A stretch of DNA of 64,000 nt from Phalacrocorax aristotelis (taxonomy: Eukaryota > Chordata > Aves > Suliformes > Phalacrocoracidae). The first letter of the stretch is position 1; each line of letters opens with the position of its first letter. Under the pieces are notes generated by a model. That model saw only the letters and a list, made by a program, of their open reading frames with translations. It did no database searches and was not told where the DNA came from. Below, piece after piece: positions 9,945-24,260 of the stretch. Location: assembly GCF_949628215.1 (NCBI RefSeq), contig NC_134288.1, positions 7,881,682 through 7,945,681 of the forward strand. The letters run 5' to 3'. A program made the position numbers and the translations under genes.

Positions 9945-11734
9945 GCTTCTGGACCTTCATGTGCCAAACGCCTTCCCTGAAGCCTGTGCAAAATCCACTG
10001 CAGCTGCCCAGTTCGTGGTTGGGGAGGAGACGGGTTTTGCCCATAGGCTGCAGGGGATCGTCAGCCTGCAACGGGGCACGGTGTGACCCAGGTGCCTGTG
10101 CTGGGCAGCACCAAAGCTTCTGGCCCTGATGCTGGCACAGGCTGCTTGTGTGGTGACTTGGGTATCCCCAGTTCCTCAAGCAGCCAAGGCCCACATCTCC
10201 ATGTTAGTAAAAGATGGACAAGCCTCATTATCTTGGGAGCAGTATTTAGGGTTTTATGGCACACTGAAAACCTACTACTCTACTGACATACTGGAATTTA
10301 TGTTCATCAGAAGATACAAGAGACTTCAGCCCAGTCCATGTAAATATGTTTTCAGTTGTTGCCTTTGGAGGTGCCACAAGTCCATTTTGTCCTTGTTTTC
10401 TCATTCTCAACATTTGTTTCCTTTTCAGAACATTTATATTTTATTAACACATTCCATGCAGCTTACTTGTCATTGCATGGTGGGATCATGGCTGGCAAAT
10501 ATTTATCTTGCTTCAGTAAAAACTTTTAAACAACCTTCCCAAGTCTTCAGTGATACGGATAATCCATCCTGCAATTCTGCCGGCTTGGGGCATCCTCCTT
10601 TGGCTGCCCTCACCACGGCAGGACTGCAAAAGCCCAGCAGCCTGGCCAGGGAAACAGATGCGTTCCTGGGCTTCATGGCTGGAATTTGCAAATGCCATAA
10701 ACAGTCATATAAACAGTTTTTCCTTGTGTTGTGGCCAGATTATATCTAAGCATCCATGCACAGCCGCCACAGACATACATATATAAGCTATGAGCAAGTG
10801 CACACAGATGCCCTCAGTTCGTTATTCTGATAAATGTGCTAGCCTTCTCTCATGCTAGCCAAAAACATCCTCCAGAGCTTTCAAAATACAAAAGAAAATA
10901 TTTTTGCTTTATTTTCCCATTATTTTATTTATTTACATTTTATCTTCCCTGTGATTTCACTTATTCTTTTCTCTTTTAATGCAATAAACAGTTGACACAG
11001 CCCTTGGAAACCATCTAGAGCCACATACAATATTTATGGTATCACCCAGTATTTTTATTGGAATATTGAATCACCCCAGAGAATTGCACTGAAGCCAGAG
11101 ACTTTCTGGTAAATTGTTTAATTATGTAACTTTGTTCTCTTGGTGACAAGCATTTATAAACTCCCCTTTAACAAACAATGTAACTGAGTTTAAAATTGCA
11201 GTGGAGCAAACCAAGCTAATGGAAACCAAGGCAGATCCCATGGGCTCCTCCCCGCTCTCCTGCCAACCCCTGGGCATCGAGCAGCACTGCAGGCAGCTCT
11301 CCCATCACCCCTCGGTTTATTTAAGGATGGGGGCTGTGTTCCTTGAAGCTGGACAGATGGGAAGAGGGCTAAATTTGGGCTATATCAGGACTCAGGTGGC
11401 TCCTTGCGCCCAGCTAAGGCACTTGCTGGCTCTGAGGTTTTGTCCTGAACCTGCAAAGTGTGGGCACAGGGATAAACCCTCCTGTGTGTGAATTCACAGC
11501 ACTGACTCCCAGCACAGCTCAGAATTATGGATCTTGGCCAATCCCCCCACAAGAGGATGCTACGGGCAGGGCGGGCTGTAGGGACCAGCCACCCAACAGA
11601 GGGGTGTGGGGCCGCAGGGGAGCACGCTGGGTTGCTGCAGGCTGCTGTGCTGGAGGCATCCCTAAAATGTGCAGGGAACAGAACCCACGGGGCGACCACC
11701 AGTGCTGACCAGCATTTCTAGCAACCCCCAGCCC

Positions 11735-11752
11735 CCACCCCCCACCCCCCCC
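11735..11752. repeat. C-rich tract
   Basis: Run of C interrupted by single A residues. It is low-complexity intergenic DNA. Confidence 0.6.
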
Positions 11753-14527
11753 GAATTAGGATAACATAAAAGAAAATGTGTGCAGCCCGGCGTAATAAGG
11801 AGTAAGCTCTCTGGGCTGTAAACAAGCATGCAATAAATGCAGGTGCCTGGCAAGCTGGCTCCATCCCAGCCAGCTGTAACACCAGTGCCTGGTCTTGGAT
11901 TAAAATTTTCATTAATAACGGAATTGAGCTGGGTCAGTTTGGTCCTCTGAATCCCTTCCTAAGGGTCAATTGTCATTAGAGAAAATGTGCTCCAGTGTGT
12001 GATAAGCATTGCTGAACACCATGGCTTCCTTTTTGCAGGATGGACTTTTCTCCCTTCTTGTATTTATATTTTCATTTGTAATTTTTAAAGCCTCTTCTAG
12101 CTGCTCCGGCCCTGAGGTAGGGAGTAACATTTTCGGTAATCACAGTCGGGTTGTGTTACCAAACAGAGGCTGCCGTTTCAAACGCCAAGCTCTTCAGGAA
12201 GCACATTCCTGCAGCTCAGCCCCGGAGATGTGTTCGGCTGCGAAGCAGGAACACGCCCTCATGCCCTGCAAGTCCAGCAGCCAAGAGCAAGATAAGGATC
12301 AGATGGGGAAATGGCACTGCCAAGGCATGCGGTCTCTAGAGGGGAAGGAAAGTATCGCAGGAGGGAGCAAGGATAGAAACATGCCCACAGACATGAAGCG
12401 TGAGCCGGTCCTGGTGGATCCAACCCTCCAGACCTTCTCATGTGGAGCTTAGGGACAAAGTTACTACCTTCAACAGGCCCAGAATGGCCATTAAGTACAA
12501 ATGGTATAGGAAAGATGTACTTTAAAAACCACAGAGGAAGATTTTTTTCCCCCAAATTATCTCTGCTGTACATCACAGCAGGTTTTCACCTTTTTTTTCA
12601 GAGGGCCATAACTCCCAGCCATGAGCAGTGTCGACATGGCGGCTGCATTTCTGTACATACTGATGTCATCTTTTTGTAAACATACCATAAAGCTTTGCCT
12701 ATACTCCCTAGGACCTCGCCTTCTTGCTGTCTATGCCAGTGTTTATTGCCCTGCCAGAGAACAGGAAGCCCCCAGAAAATGTCGGGGTGGCAGATAAATA
12801 AACGCTGAGTGACCATGGAGGAAAATATCTGCTCTTTCTTCTCACTCTGAAATTATTTGAGAAGTAAGGAATTGCTCAGGCAAATTGCAGACCATGTCGC
12901 CAAGAGCGGGTTTTCCCAGCAGCTGCCAGGGACTGTCGCTCCCCTCTGGCTCTCAGCCCGGCATGATGGGGAACCATACGTATGTGACATCACCCCCAGT
13001 TCATAACACAACACACCCAAAATGCATAGGGTTGAGCTTTGGGGAGAAGCTGTAGGGGCCAGAGATCACACTGCATCCCCAGCATTCCCCTGTGTTCCCA
13101 AAACTTGGAATATGAGCGCAGACCGAGAGCTGTAGTGCTTGCTGGCCACTGCGAACCGGCCTCATACACAGGGTCTTGGGGAAAAGAGAAACTTGCAGTC
13201 ATTTCTCCCTCTGAGCGTCATGAAAGCTGGTCATGATTTCAGAGCTAAGCTCCTTCCACGAACACCATTGGTTTCTCTTGGCTGATGTTCTTGTTTGAAG
13301 CCATTCTTCCCCAAGTGTGTGATCCCTGTGCAGCTGTCTGTTTCTATCAGATACAAGGTTTTAGAAGAGGTATTTTTAAATACCATATTTCCATTTAAAT
13401 TGGAGCATATGAATAGGAAACATTTATTTAATCTATAAACCAGGTAGATGATTTGGAACACTTTTAATACTCGCTATGACTTTGAAAAGAAACAAAACCA
13501 AAACCTTTGATCAAGTGCTGCTCATTTTGCAGGCCAGATCCAACAGACTAAGGCTGAAAGGACATGCATGATCCAGTATCCCAAAACCACGAGTTGGGGC
13601 AAAATAAAAGAGTTGGCACCGCTGGTCTCCAGAGCAGAGATATGACATGTATCCCCCTACACAGAAGAATAATGATTCATTAAATATTTCTCTTAAATGC
13701 CCCATTAAGTTAACACATAACACATGGAATGACTAAAAAAGCTCTTTCAAAAAATATCACATGTTCCTCATTCTTCACGCAACCTATTTACTTTTGCCTG
13801 TGTTAGAGGGCTGTACCTGCACCACCAGCTCGCTGGTCACTGGTCGCCTTCCCCAACCGGATCCTGAAGCTTTACCAGCACAGGCTCCACAGGGCACTGG
13901 GCTGGAGCTTGTGTTGTTACAACCGTGTGATTAAACGAACTATTACCTGCAGTCACATACCAGCTCGCAATGCGGGTTTATGGTCATTTGCACTTACCCT
14001 TCAGCGGCAGTGCCTGTGGCGTGGCTCTGGGAAGGCTGTGCAAGCCCACCCCCAAGTGTGACAGCACATCTTCCCTGCACCGGTACCCACACCAGCTGGG
14101 TGACAGGAAACTTCTGAACAGCGCGCGCACCTCACCACAGCGCAACTCGCCCCGCAACAGCAGTTTGCACGAACAGCACCGAGGGAGAATATTCGCATTG
14201 TGTCAAAGAGTTTTGAAAGCACTTCTAGGCATACCAAGTTTCGTAAAATCCTTGTCCTACAAACTGGACTTCAGGATACATGAATTTAGCCTCAGACTCA
14301 GAAAAAAATCTTGGACCCAAGTGCAAGTCCCAGCATCTTTTATGCAGTAGCCAGCAAGAAGGTTTCTGTTCCACTGAGCAGAAGAAGCATGTTTATTGCA
14401 AGGAAAGTTGAATACTGAAATGCTTTGCCTAATGGAGCACTGAGCAGGGAGGAGGTACAACCCTGAGAGACTGATCCTTTCTTTCCAACAGAAGAGAACC
14501 GTAAGAGTGCAAGCTCAGCCATGCTGC

Positions 14528-14541
14528 TTTTTTTTTTTTTT
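14528..14541. repeat. Poly-T tract
   Basis: Run of 14 T about 650 bases upstream of the SLC2A10 ATG. Confidence 0.8.
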
Positions 14542-14819
14542 CTTTGAAACGGTCGCTCCTTTCCTTGCAGACTTTATTTGGCTTTGCAACCCAGCTACCT
14601 AAAAACTAGAAAAACCTGACAATCTCTCATGGGCTTTCTAGTCTAGAGGAGTGACGCTCTGCATCAGAGGGGGTCTGCAGTCGGCGAGGACGTTTCCTAT
14701 TCCTGGCTCAAGTGAGAGAGAAAGAGATGGGGCAAGAGTTGTCATTCCAGCAACCAAGGGCACATCCTCGTCTCCAATCGGCAATACACCCCTGCTAAAA
14801 CGTCCCCAGCCACCCTGCG

Positions 14820-15680
14820 CGGGCAAACCTCCGCTGCCCGGAGCGGTCCCACGCCCGGCCGCGGGTCACGCAGGGTGGCGGAGCGGGACCCCGCCAGGCT
14901 CGTCCATCACCCCGGAGCCATCCTCCTTCTCCCCGGCCCTTTGCAGCCAGCTCCGCGGGGCGGCCCCGGGGTCCCCGAGCAGCACACCCCGGGAGCCCCC
15001 CCGCCTCCGGCCCCGGCTCCCCGAGGGGCGGGCAGGGCGACTACAAGCCCCAGGCTGCCCGGCCGGGAGGCAGGGCGGGAGCGACGTGGCGCTGCGCGGC
15101 CCCGCTCCGGCCGCCGGACCCCGCTCCGCTCCGCTCCGCCCCGCCCCGCGCCCGCCGCCGCCGCCGCCGAGCGCCGGGGGTCGGCCCCGCCGCGCCATGG
15201 GTGAGTGCTGGGGGGGCCGGGGGGGCGGGCGGCGGAGGGGGGCGGCGAGCCCCTCTCGGGAAGGGGCAGCGGGCTGGGAACGGGCGCGTCCGGCTCCGGG
15301 GAAAAGTTTCCACAAAAAAGAAAAATTTTTTTTCAACTTTTCCCAAAGGCTGAAACGGCACCTCCCCCCACCCCAACCCCCTTTCTTTCTATTTTTAAGC
15401 ACTCTCAGCAGCAAACGCAGCAAAGGTAAAGAGCCAAGTAATGTCCCGTGGCACAGCTCCTAGGGGCGTCAGCCCAGGAGCGCACCCCGGGCGGAGCGGG
15501 CTGCGGCGGGAGCGGGGCGCGGGCGCTGCGCTGCGGTGCGGGGCTCAAGCGGCGGCGCCGGCGGGCGTTGCTGCGTGCGCCGAGGGACAGCGGTTCAAAA
15601 GTCAGCCCGGTCTCGGCGAGGTCAGCAGCACCGGCTACCTCTCGGTCCCGGAGCAGGGCCCGCCGACCAGGTTTTGCCGT
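14820..15680 (+). promoter_or_regulatory. SLC2A10: SLC2A10 CpG-island promoter
   Basis: Long CpG-dense island spanning the first exon and the beginning of intron 1. A run of CGCTC repeats, a CCGCCCCGCCCC GC-box cluster (about 15134-15150) and a GCC repeat (about 15152-15170) lie in the 80 bases before the ATG. No TATA box is visible, so dispersed initiation is likely. Confidence 0.75.
15197..15200 (+). CDS. SLC2A10: SLC2A10 (GLUT10) exon 1 coding part
   Basis: Only the start codon and one base of the second codon are in exon 1 (ATG G), followed at once by a consensus GTGAGT donor. This matches human SLC2A10, where exon 1 also encodes Met-Gly only. The ATG has a strong Kozak context (GCCGCGCCATGG). 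Spliced to exon 2 it yields MGRALPV. The 5' UTR start is not determinable. Confidence 0.88.
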
Positions 15681-17434
15681 AGGCAGGGGATCAGTCGCCT
15701 GGCACAGCCGCGAGACCCACCAAACTTTCTGTCCTCATGTGAAGATCTGAAGAGCGCTCAAGTTCCCCAGCTACCTCAGAACAGACTGCATACAAAGCTG
15801 GATTTCAATCAGAGTTCATAAACTATTACTGCTCATCAAGTTAACAAGAAATACAGCAAAATCTGATGGATTCAGCTGTGGTATTTACAGCCGGGCTGTC
15901 TGTATCTAATTGAGTTTGTGGCTTGAAACTAATGGCATGCCCACTTCATGCAAAGCCTTTTGTTCTCAGTGAGCAAATATTTTTCCTAATTATCTGCATA
16001 ACATGTACAAGGAGTGATAAAAGCAGTGCAGGTAGTCACACAGAGCGTGGTGGGAGAGAGACTGGTGTGTAGCTGGGATGGCATAAGTTACACAAATGAA
16101 ACACAGAGGCTCATGGAATAAATACAAATATAAAAATAACCATCACTGACAAATAACCTTTACTGCTAGCTGTAATAAAAGGCCGAATAGAGACGCTTCC
16201 TATTAAACACAGCTTGTGAGGGGAAAAAAGCCTTTAGGCAGGGTGAGGAAAGTTTTCCGTGGTCTGGTGGTTGTGTCCACATTCTTTCCACATACAGTCT
16301 ACTGAAACTGTGAATATTTCTAATTAAACAAAGCCAATGTGAGAATATAGATAGCAGTATGGGCTGGAAACCAGCGCAAACCTTTAAGCTAATGAACTTT
16401 ACAGGTGTCTTCAAAATTGTAACTGGAGGGGGGAGGTCACTGTCACTGCTGTTCCCCAGAGGTCCCTACATCAGTGCTGGTTCTCATGCCACGTGTGGTC
16501 CCCCCTGCCATAACATGACTAACGGTTCACACGTGGTCACCCTTTCATCCTCTCCCCAGGGCAAGAAGCATGTGCAGCAAGCACCTTGGGTTTGTAGCGT
16601 TGTTTGGGGCAAGTTGGTTTGGATTTGGTTTGCTTTTGCTGTTGTTTTTTCTTACATTAGCTAAACTTACTTGCTAAACTTGCATGCTCAGCTATATGGG
16701 AAGGGCAAGGTCAAAGAATCGCTTCTTGTATTTGGGGCAGGCAACAGTGAGCTTTTCAGCTCGCGATGAAGTTTGTTCTGTAGTGCTGGACCAGCCTGAG
16801 AAGGTTGTGCCTGGCTCAGGGATCCTGGGTGCTGTGTGCTGTCGAAGGAGAGATGAAGAAATCAGGGCCACCCCCACAAAGTCATGCTGAGAGTGCAAGA
16901 TTAACGAGGAGACACAAACTTTTGCAAGCAGTTTTTTTAACCTCAAGGTAGGAAATGAGAATGCAGAGCCTGCAGTGAGAGCTGATGGTGCCACATGCAC
17001 TGAAACATGAAGATGATAAAGCAGAACAATTCAGAACCAGAATGCAGAACCTGCGTTTCCTGCCCAGAACAGGTTTTCTAATTAGAATCAAGGGAGACCA
17101 CAGAGGATCCCCCCATACAACTCTAGGTACTACAAATCACTGTCCTGCACTTAAATATAAGTCTTAACTTCGTTAACAAAGTCCTTTTATCACAGTCCTA
17201 CACCCCAAATGAGTGCCCCTGCAGTTAGTGGAAGTGTGTGCAGGCCTGGTAGGTTGTGTGAAAATCTACAAGCGCCTCTCTACATATGACCTAGTGACCT
17301 ATGAGGAAATTCACCATCATGGCTTTGCAGATGGAAAACTTTGGGTATCTTGGGAGAGCTTTTTCCAGCTTGTGCATGCAGATCGCTTATTAGCACCAGA
17401 AAACTGAACCTAGCATTGCTTGCTTGTTTTCTAG
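15201..17434 (+). other. SLC2A10: SLC2A10 intron 1
   Basis: Phase-1 intron from the GTGAGT donor to the TTGTTTTCTAG acceptor. The first 480 bases continue the CpG island; the rest is AT-rich with no recognisable repeat or exon. Confidence 0.85.
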
Positions 17435-18811
17435 GTCGTGCACTGCCGGTCCTCCTCTTGTCTGCAATGGTCTCTCTCCTGGGCGGGCTAATATTTGGAT
17501 ATGAGCTGGGGATTATCTCCGGTGCACTGCTGCAGTTGCAGATAGACTTTCACCTTAGCTGCTTCAAGCAAGAAGTTCTCGTGAGCGCCCTCCTTATCGG
17601 AGCTCTCCTTGCCTCTCTGGTTGGGGGGATCCTCATTGACCGCCATGGACGGCGGAGAGCAATCCTGGTCAGCAACTTGGTCCTGCTGCTTGGCAGCGTT
17701 ATTCTCACATTGGCGAGGTCATTTATAGGGCTGGTCATTGGGCGCACGACCGTGGGCTTTGCCATTTCTGTCTCCTCCATGGCCTGCTGCATCTATGTCT
17801 CGGAAATGGTAGCTGCTCATCAGCGAGGGCTGCTGGTGTCTCTCTACGAAGCGGGCATCACCATAGGCATCCTACTGTCCTATGCGCTGAATTACATATT
17901 TGCAGATATGGATGAGGGATGGAGGTACATGTTTGGGCTGGCCATTGCCCCAACAGCCGTGCAGTTCCTCAGCATCCTCTTTCTCCCAGTGAACCCTGTT
18001 AAATTAAGCTTGTGGGACTCAGACTGTCAGAAAGGCCTCATTCAATTGCAGGACACTGAGGACAGAGCAGCAGCGAAGCAGGAACCCTATAAGGAGAAGC
18101 ATTACTCATTTCTTGACCTTTTCAGGACCAGAGACAACATGAGAAGGCGGACTCTGGTGGGCCTGGGACTGGTGCTCTTCCAGCAGTTCACTGGGCAGCC
18201 CAATGTGCTGGGCTATGCCTCCAAAATCTTCCACTCGGTGGGGTTCCAGAGCAACTCCTCAGCGATTCTGGCCTCTGTTGGGCTGGGGGCAATAAAGGTG
18301 GTGGCAACGCTCGTTGCAATGGCCTTTGCAGACAAGGCTGGCAGGAGGGTGCTACTCATGGCTGGCTGCGTGGTGATGGCCATCTCCGTCACCACCATTG
18401 GTCTCACCAGCCGCATTGCTCCGCTGGCCATGGCCAGGGACTGCAAAGCAGCCGCAGACCCCAATGCATCCCACAGCCTCACCCAGCACCCCCTGACGTC
18501 CATCTCCTCCCAGCCTGCTCTATCACCCATCCCACCAGCTTTAGGTGCTGGCAAAAGTCAGGCAGGCCCTGAGTTTGCTGCCACAAGGAGCCTTACAAAA
18601 GCTTTTGCCGGTACTCAAAGCAAAGAGAGTGTTCCCAATTCTTCCTTCACTCAGAAAAGGGGCTTGGTAGGTCAGGCCAGAGGAAGGACAGTGGGAAGCA
18701 CTGTCTCTCCTTTCGGTGGTGCTCCCTGGGCAGAACATATGGTTTTAAATTGGATTATGCTGCTGAGCATGATGGCTTTCGTGAGCGCCTTCTCAATTGG
18801 ATTTGGACCAA
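17435..18811 (+). CDS. SLC2A10: SLC2A10 (GLUT10) exon 2, main coding exon
   Basis: Encodes residues 2-460 of GLUT10, a class III facilitative hexose/dehydroascorbate transporter of the major facilitator superfamily. Loss of the human gene causes arterial tortuosity syndrome. TM1 is VSLLGGLIFGYELGIISGAL. Other motifs are RHGRRRAI (GRR loop, 71-78), YVSEMVAAHQRG (122-133), VSLYEAGITIGILLSYALNY (136-155), QQFTGQPNVLGYA (251-263, the GLUT10 form of the helix-7 motif) and DKAGRRVLL (301-309). A long Ser/Pro-rich exofacial loop (about 330-436) lies between helices 9 and 10, as is typical of GLUT10, with two N-glycosylation sequons (Asn345, Asn403). The last helix begins near 437. The acceptor is CTAG at 17431-17434 and the donor GTAAGT begins at 18812. 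Joined to the other exons the frame stays open for a predicted 560 residues (human 541). Confidence 0.97.
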
Positions 18812-20951
<2,140 letters not shown>

Positions 20952-21087
20952 ATGCCATTGGTTTCTCCTCAATGTTCCTTCTCTATGGACTGATAGGAGT
21001 GATGGCTGTTATATTCATTTACCTTTTTGTTCCTGAAACAAAAGGACAGTCCTTAGAGGAGATAGACCAGCAGTTCTCCAGGAAACG
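20952..21087 (+). CDS. SLC2A10: SLC2A10 exon 4
   Basis: Encodes residues 502-546 plus two bases of codon 547: the last membrane helix ([20 protein letters not shown]) followed by the family signature [16 protein letters not shown] and SRK. The acceptor is CTCTGCAG and the donor is CG|GTACGT, giving a phase-2 boundary as in human. If the intron were retained, the frame would run 69 more codons to a stop at 21293-21295, but the strong donor argues against that. Confidence 0.94.
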
Positions 21088-23094
21088 GTACGTGTGCTGT
21101 TGTACAGTGGGAGTGCTGGCTTTGGGTGCTTCACACCAGCAGTCCCTGAGGTCTATGGCACTGGGCAGCTCAGGGCTGTTGCAAAGTCTTGTCAGTGCCA
21201 CTGAGAATATCTCAGGTTTGTGCAGGCCTATGGGATGGGTGTGGGTGCTGCAGCGTGGCTCATCAGCGGGTCACTGCACTGAGCCTTGCGGCTGAGCTGC
21301 TGGAGGGCAGTAGTGACACTCGGGAGGAAAAGGGCTAAAAACCAGGGTTTGTGGGCAAGGGGAGGAGAGCAGGACCAGAGCATGGCACAGGCAGGTCCCT
21401 AGAATAATCCTGGACTGGATCCTTCTCCTTTGGGGCAGAGACATCTCCTGGCATAACACATGCTAGAGGCTCTCACCAGGTAATTTCCATGCAAAGCCTG
21501 AAATTCTGGCTGGGCTAGGGAAGATCGAGCAGTATTTGTGCAATTCTGGTTGTGAAGAAGGGGGCTGAGCAAGGCTCACCGGAGCAGAGGGAGGTTGTGC
21601 AGCCGTACGATGGCAAGGGTCAGGAGCACACACCCTGAGGGAGGGTAGCTGGGGAGGGGTGACTGTTGTAAACCTGTGCCTGGCTCCCTGCGAGCAGCAG
21701 CTGCTGCAGCTGACCTTCGCCATTGCCCAGCAGGGTGTGGGAAGGAAACGTGTTTAAGCACAGACGTGGAAGAGGAGCAAGCTGCGCACACGCCCAGTAC
21801 CACAGAGTGGAGCATGTCAGCAGCACGTAAAACCAACGACATGCCCACAGCATCGCCCTGAGGAGGGGAGCAGGCTGTGCCATCAGGACAGTTCTTTTCC
21901 ATGACCTTTAACTGGTGACCTCTGATCAGAGACAGTTCTCACTGCAGCGCCTTAGATCTTGGGACATGCCTATAGCTGTCCTTTGGGTCCTTGGAGGATT
22001 GTAGGTCCCAGGCGGGGAACATGTCCATCCTTTGATATCTTCTCTTTTTCATGGTTTGTATCTCCTATCATTTATGAGCTTAATGGTTTTGTACACAGGA
22101 ATTAAAGCACAATTTTTGCTGACAGTGCTCTCCATCTGGGCAGTTCATTTGTGAGCAAGGTGTAGTATTTTCTAGCTCTTTGAAATACTAGATGCTTTAC
22201 AGAGGGGACAGTAGTGCAGGAGGAGTGTGTCAAGCACGCGGCAGCATTCATTAATGTTGTCACCTTTTGTAACATCTGTGTAGGAGCCTGGAGTCTTAGA
22301 TGGAAGCTAATGCAGCTTAACACCCTGTTTCGGTGGAGGCAGAATGAGTGCTAGCTCACAGGCTGCTCACCTGTGAGATCAGCCAAGGCCCATGCTAAAT
22401 GAGTATAGAAGTACATCTCACGCATGTGTTTGGCTGCTCTTTTTTTGTACACAGAGCTTGTTTTGCATTCATGACCAGGGTTTGAATGTACAAAAAATGC
22501 ATGCAATAGTCTGGTACCTTCTACAGACTTTCCACCTCTTAAAATTGTATGTTCTTTGATTAATTCACCCCTCCTCCTCACACATACACATTGTAAAAAA
22601 ACCACTCTATTAACACCACACTCAATACCCAAACCTTGTGAGAGAGGAGGAGCTGGTGTCCTGCGGGACAGCCAGCCTTGCCTCTTTTGAACCCCTGAAG
22701 GAACAAAGTCCCAAAGCTTAGGGTTTTCCCCTGGAAATGCAGCTCCTTGGGGACCAGTGATGGCTACACTGGGCCACCTGGTTGGCACCACAGGGACAAA
22801 GGATGTGGCCATGTCACTCAAACCTGTCTCAAAGAGAAGCCACAAAAACACTGGAAAATTATCTGTCCTTGGCTGTAATTCAGTCCGTGGCAGTCGGATG
22901 TCTGCCATGGAAGTATTTTTCTCTTCCCAATGAGCGATGGGGGTTACCCATGACCTTCCTCACCCACCTTGGCCTCCCTACTGCACCTCTGCTGCAGCTG
23001 GAATTTGGTGGTTTTGAAGTCCTTCATCACTGCAGATGCTGTAACCTCAAGACACACAAGGACACCTGTAAAACAGAAAACTGATGCTCACGTC

Positions 23095-23755
23095 ATAGAA
23101 CCAGAGAATGGTTTGGGTTGGAAGGAACCTTTAGAGGCCATCTAGTCCAACCCCCTGCAGTGAGCAGGGACAGCTTCAACTAGATCAGGGTGCTCAGAGC
23201 CCCAACCAACATGGCCTTGAATGCTTCTGGGGACGGGGCCTCCACAACCTCTCTGGGCAGCCAGTTCCAGAGCTTCACCACCCTCATAGTAAAAAATTTT
23301 TTCCTTCTATCCAGTCTAAATCTACCCTCCTTTAGTTTAAAACCGTTACCCCTTGTCCTGTCACAGCAGGCCTTGCTAAAGGGGTTGCCCCCATCCTTCC
23401 TGTAGTCCCCTTTTAAATTCTGGCAGGCTGCAATAAGGTCTCCCCGCAGCTGTCTCTTCTCCAGGCTGAAGAACCCCAACTCTCTCGTCCTGTCCTTGCA
23501 GGAGAGGTGCTCCAGCCCTCGGATCATTTTTGTGGCCTCCTCTGGACCTGCTCCGACGGGTCCATGTCCTTCTTGTGCTGAGGACCCCAGAGCTGGAGGC
23601 AGCACTGCAGGTGGGGTCTCACCAGAGCGGAGCAGAGGGGCAGAATCCCCTCCCTTGCCGTGCTGGCCACACTTGATGCAGCGCAGGATATGGTTGGCTT
23701 TCTGGGCTGCAAGCGCACGTTGCCGGCTCATGTCCAGCTTTTCATCCACCGTCTT
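23095..23755 (-). mobile_element. CR1 LINE, 5'-truncated, young (copy B)
   Basis: CR1 3' end inserted antisense to SLC2A10 in intron 4. The minus strand encodes MDEKLDMSRQRALAAQKAN, LCSALVRPHLQCCLQLW, then KMIRGLEHLSCKD, FFSLEKRQLRG, DRTRGNGFKL and LPREVVEAP, and ends with the CR1 3' UTR and ATTCTCTGGTTCTATG. It extends further 5' than copy A. Over the shared 140 or so residues the two differ at only four positions that I can see. Both have the same one-base frameshift (near 23535 here). The 5' boundary is approximate. Confidence 0.93.
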
Positions 23756-23879
23756 CCTGCCAAGGAGCCAGTGAATACTGAGCTGTGTGGGGGTAACTCT
23801 GATTTATGGGGAAAAAAAGTGCCGGTGCTGTCCTAGGAGTTAAAATCAGCCTCCAGATTACGGCTGCAGGCTGTGGCCG

Positions 23880-24260
23880 TTGGTAAGAGGGTCGTATATT
23901 CACCAGGGGATCCCTGGTCGCGACGGGCAGGGGGCGGCGGGGGGGGTTGTGTTTGGTTGGAGGGAGGGTACCGCGGAGGAGCAGCAGAGCTCAAGAGCGG
24001 CTTTTCTTTACGGGCTGTAAGCGTTTGCCGGCCGGCCCAGCCGCGGCGGGGGGCACCGGGGGCGGGCCGGGGGTGCCGGGCGCGGGGGTGCACCGCGCCG
24101 GGCCCGCCGCGAGGGGACACCCCGGCACCGCCGCACGGCCCTTCGCAGCCCTGCAAGGGGGAGCGCTGCTCGGGCCCCTGCTGCACCCCTTGCTGCGAGT
24201 CCGCCCTGGCACCGGTGTGTCACCCTGGGGAGGGAGACAGGCAGACGGACACACACCCGT
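23880..24260. promoter_or_regulatory. GC-rich island within SLC2A10 intron 4
   Basis: CpG-dense block starting about 120 bases after CR1 copy B, with runs of GGCGGGG, GGGCCGGGGGTGCCGGGCGCGGG and CCGCCGCACGG. It is inside the presumed last intron of SLC2A10 and is not tied to a known exon. Open frames on both strands exist because stop codons are rare in GC-rich DNA; none shows a domain. It could be an internal or antisense promoter. Confidence 0.4.

Larger units (their letters stand above)
9561..14819. other. Intergenic DNA between TP53RK and SLC2A10
   Basis: The two genes are divergently transcribed from separate islands about 5.3 kb apart. Apart from a 14-bp minisatellite and homopolymer runs I recognise nothing here. 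Long frames across 9651-10090 follow the GC-rich repeat and show no domain. Confidence 0.6.

Noticed and set aside
14651-15463. Long plus-strand open frame (270 codons) across the SLC2A10 island
   Set aside because: It overlaps the exon 1 ATG and donor in another frame and is explained by CpG-island composition.
21930-22020. CACTGCAG acceptor at about 21945 tested as SLC2A10 exon 5
   Set aside because: In-phase translation is short and lacks any GLUT10 tail similarity, with a weak pyrimidine tract.
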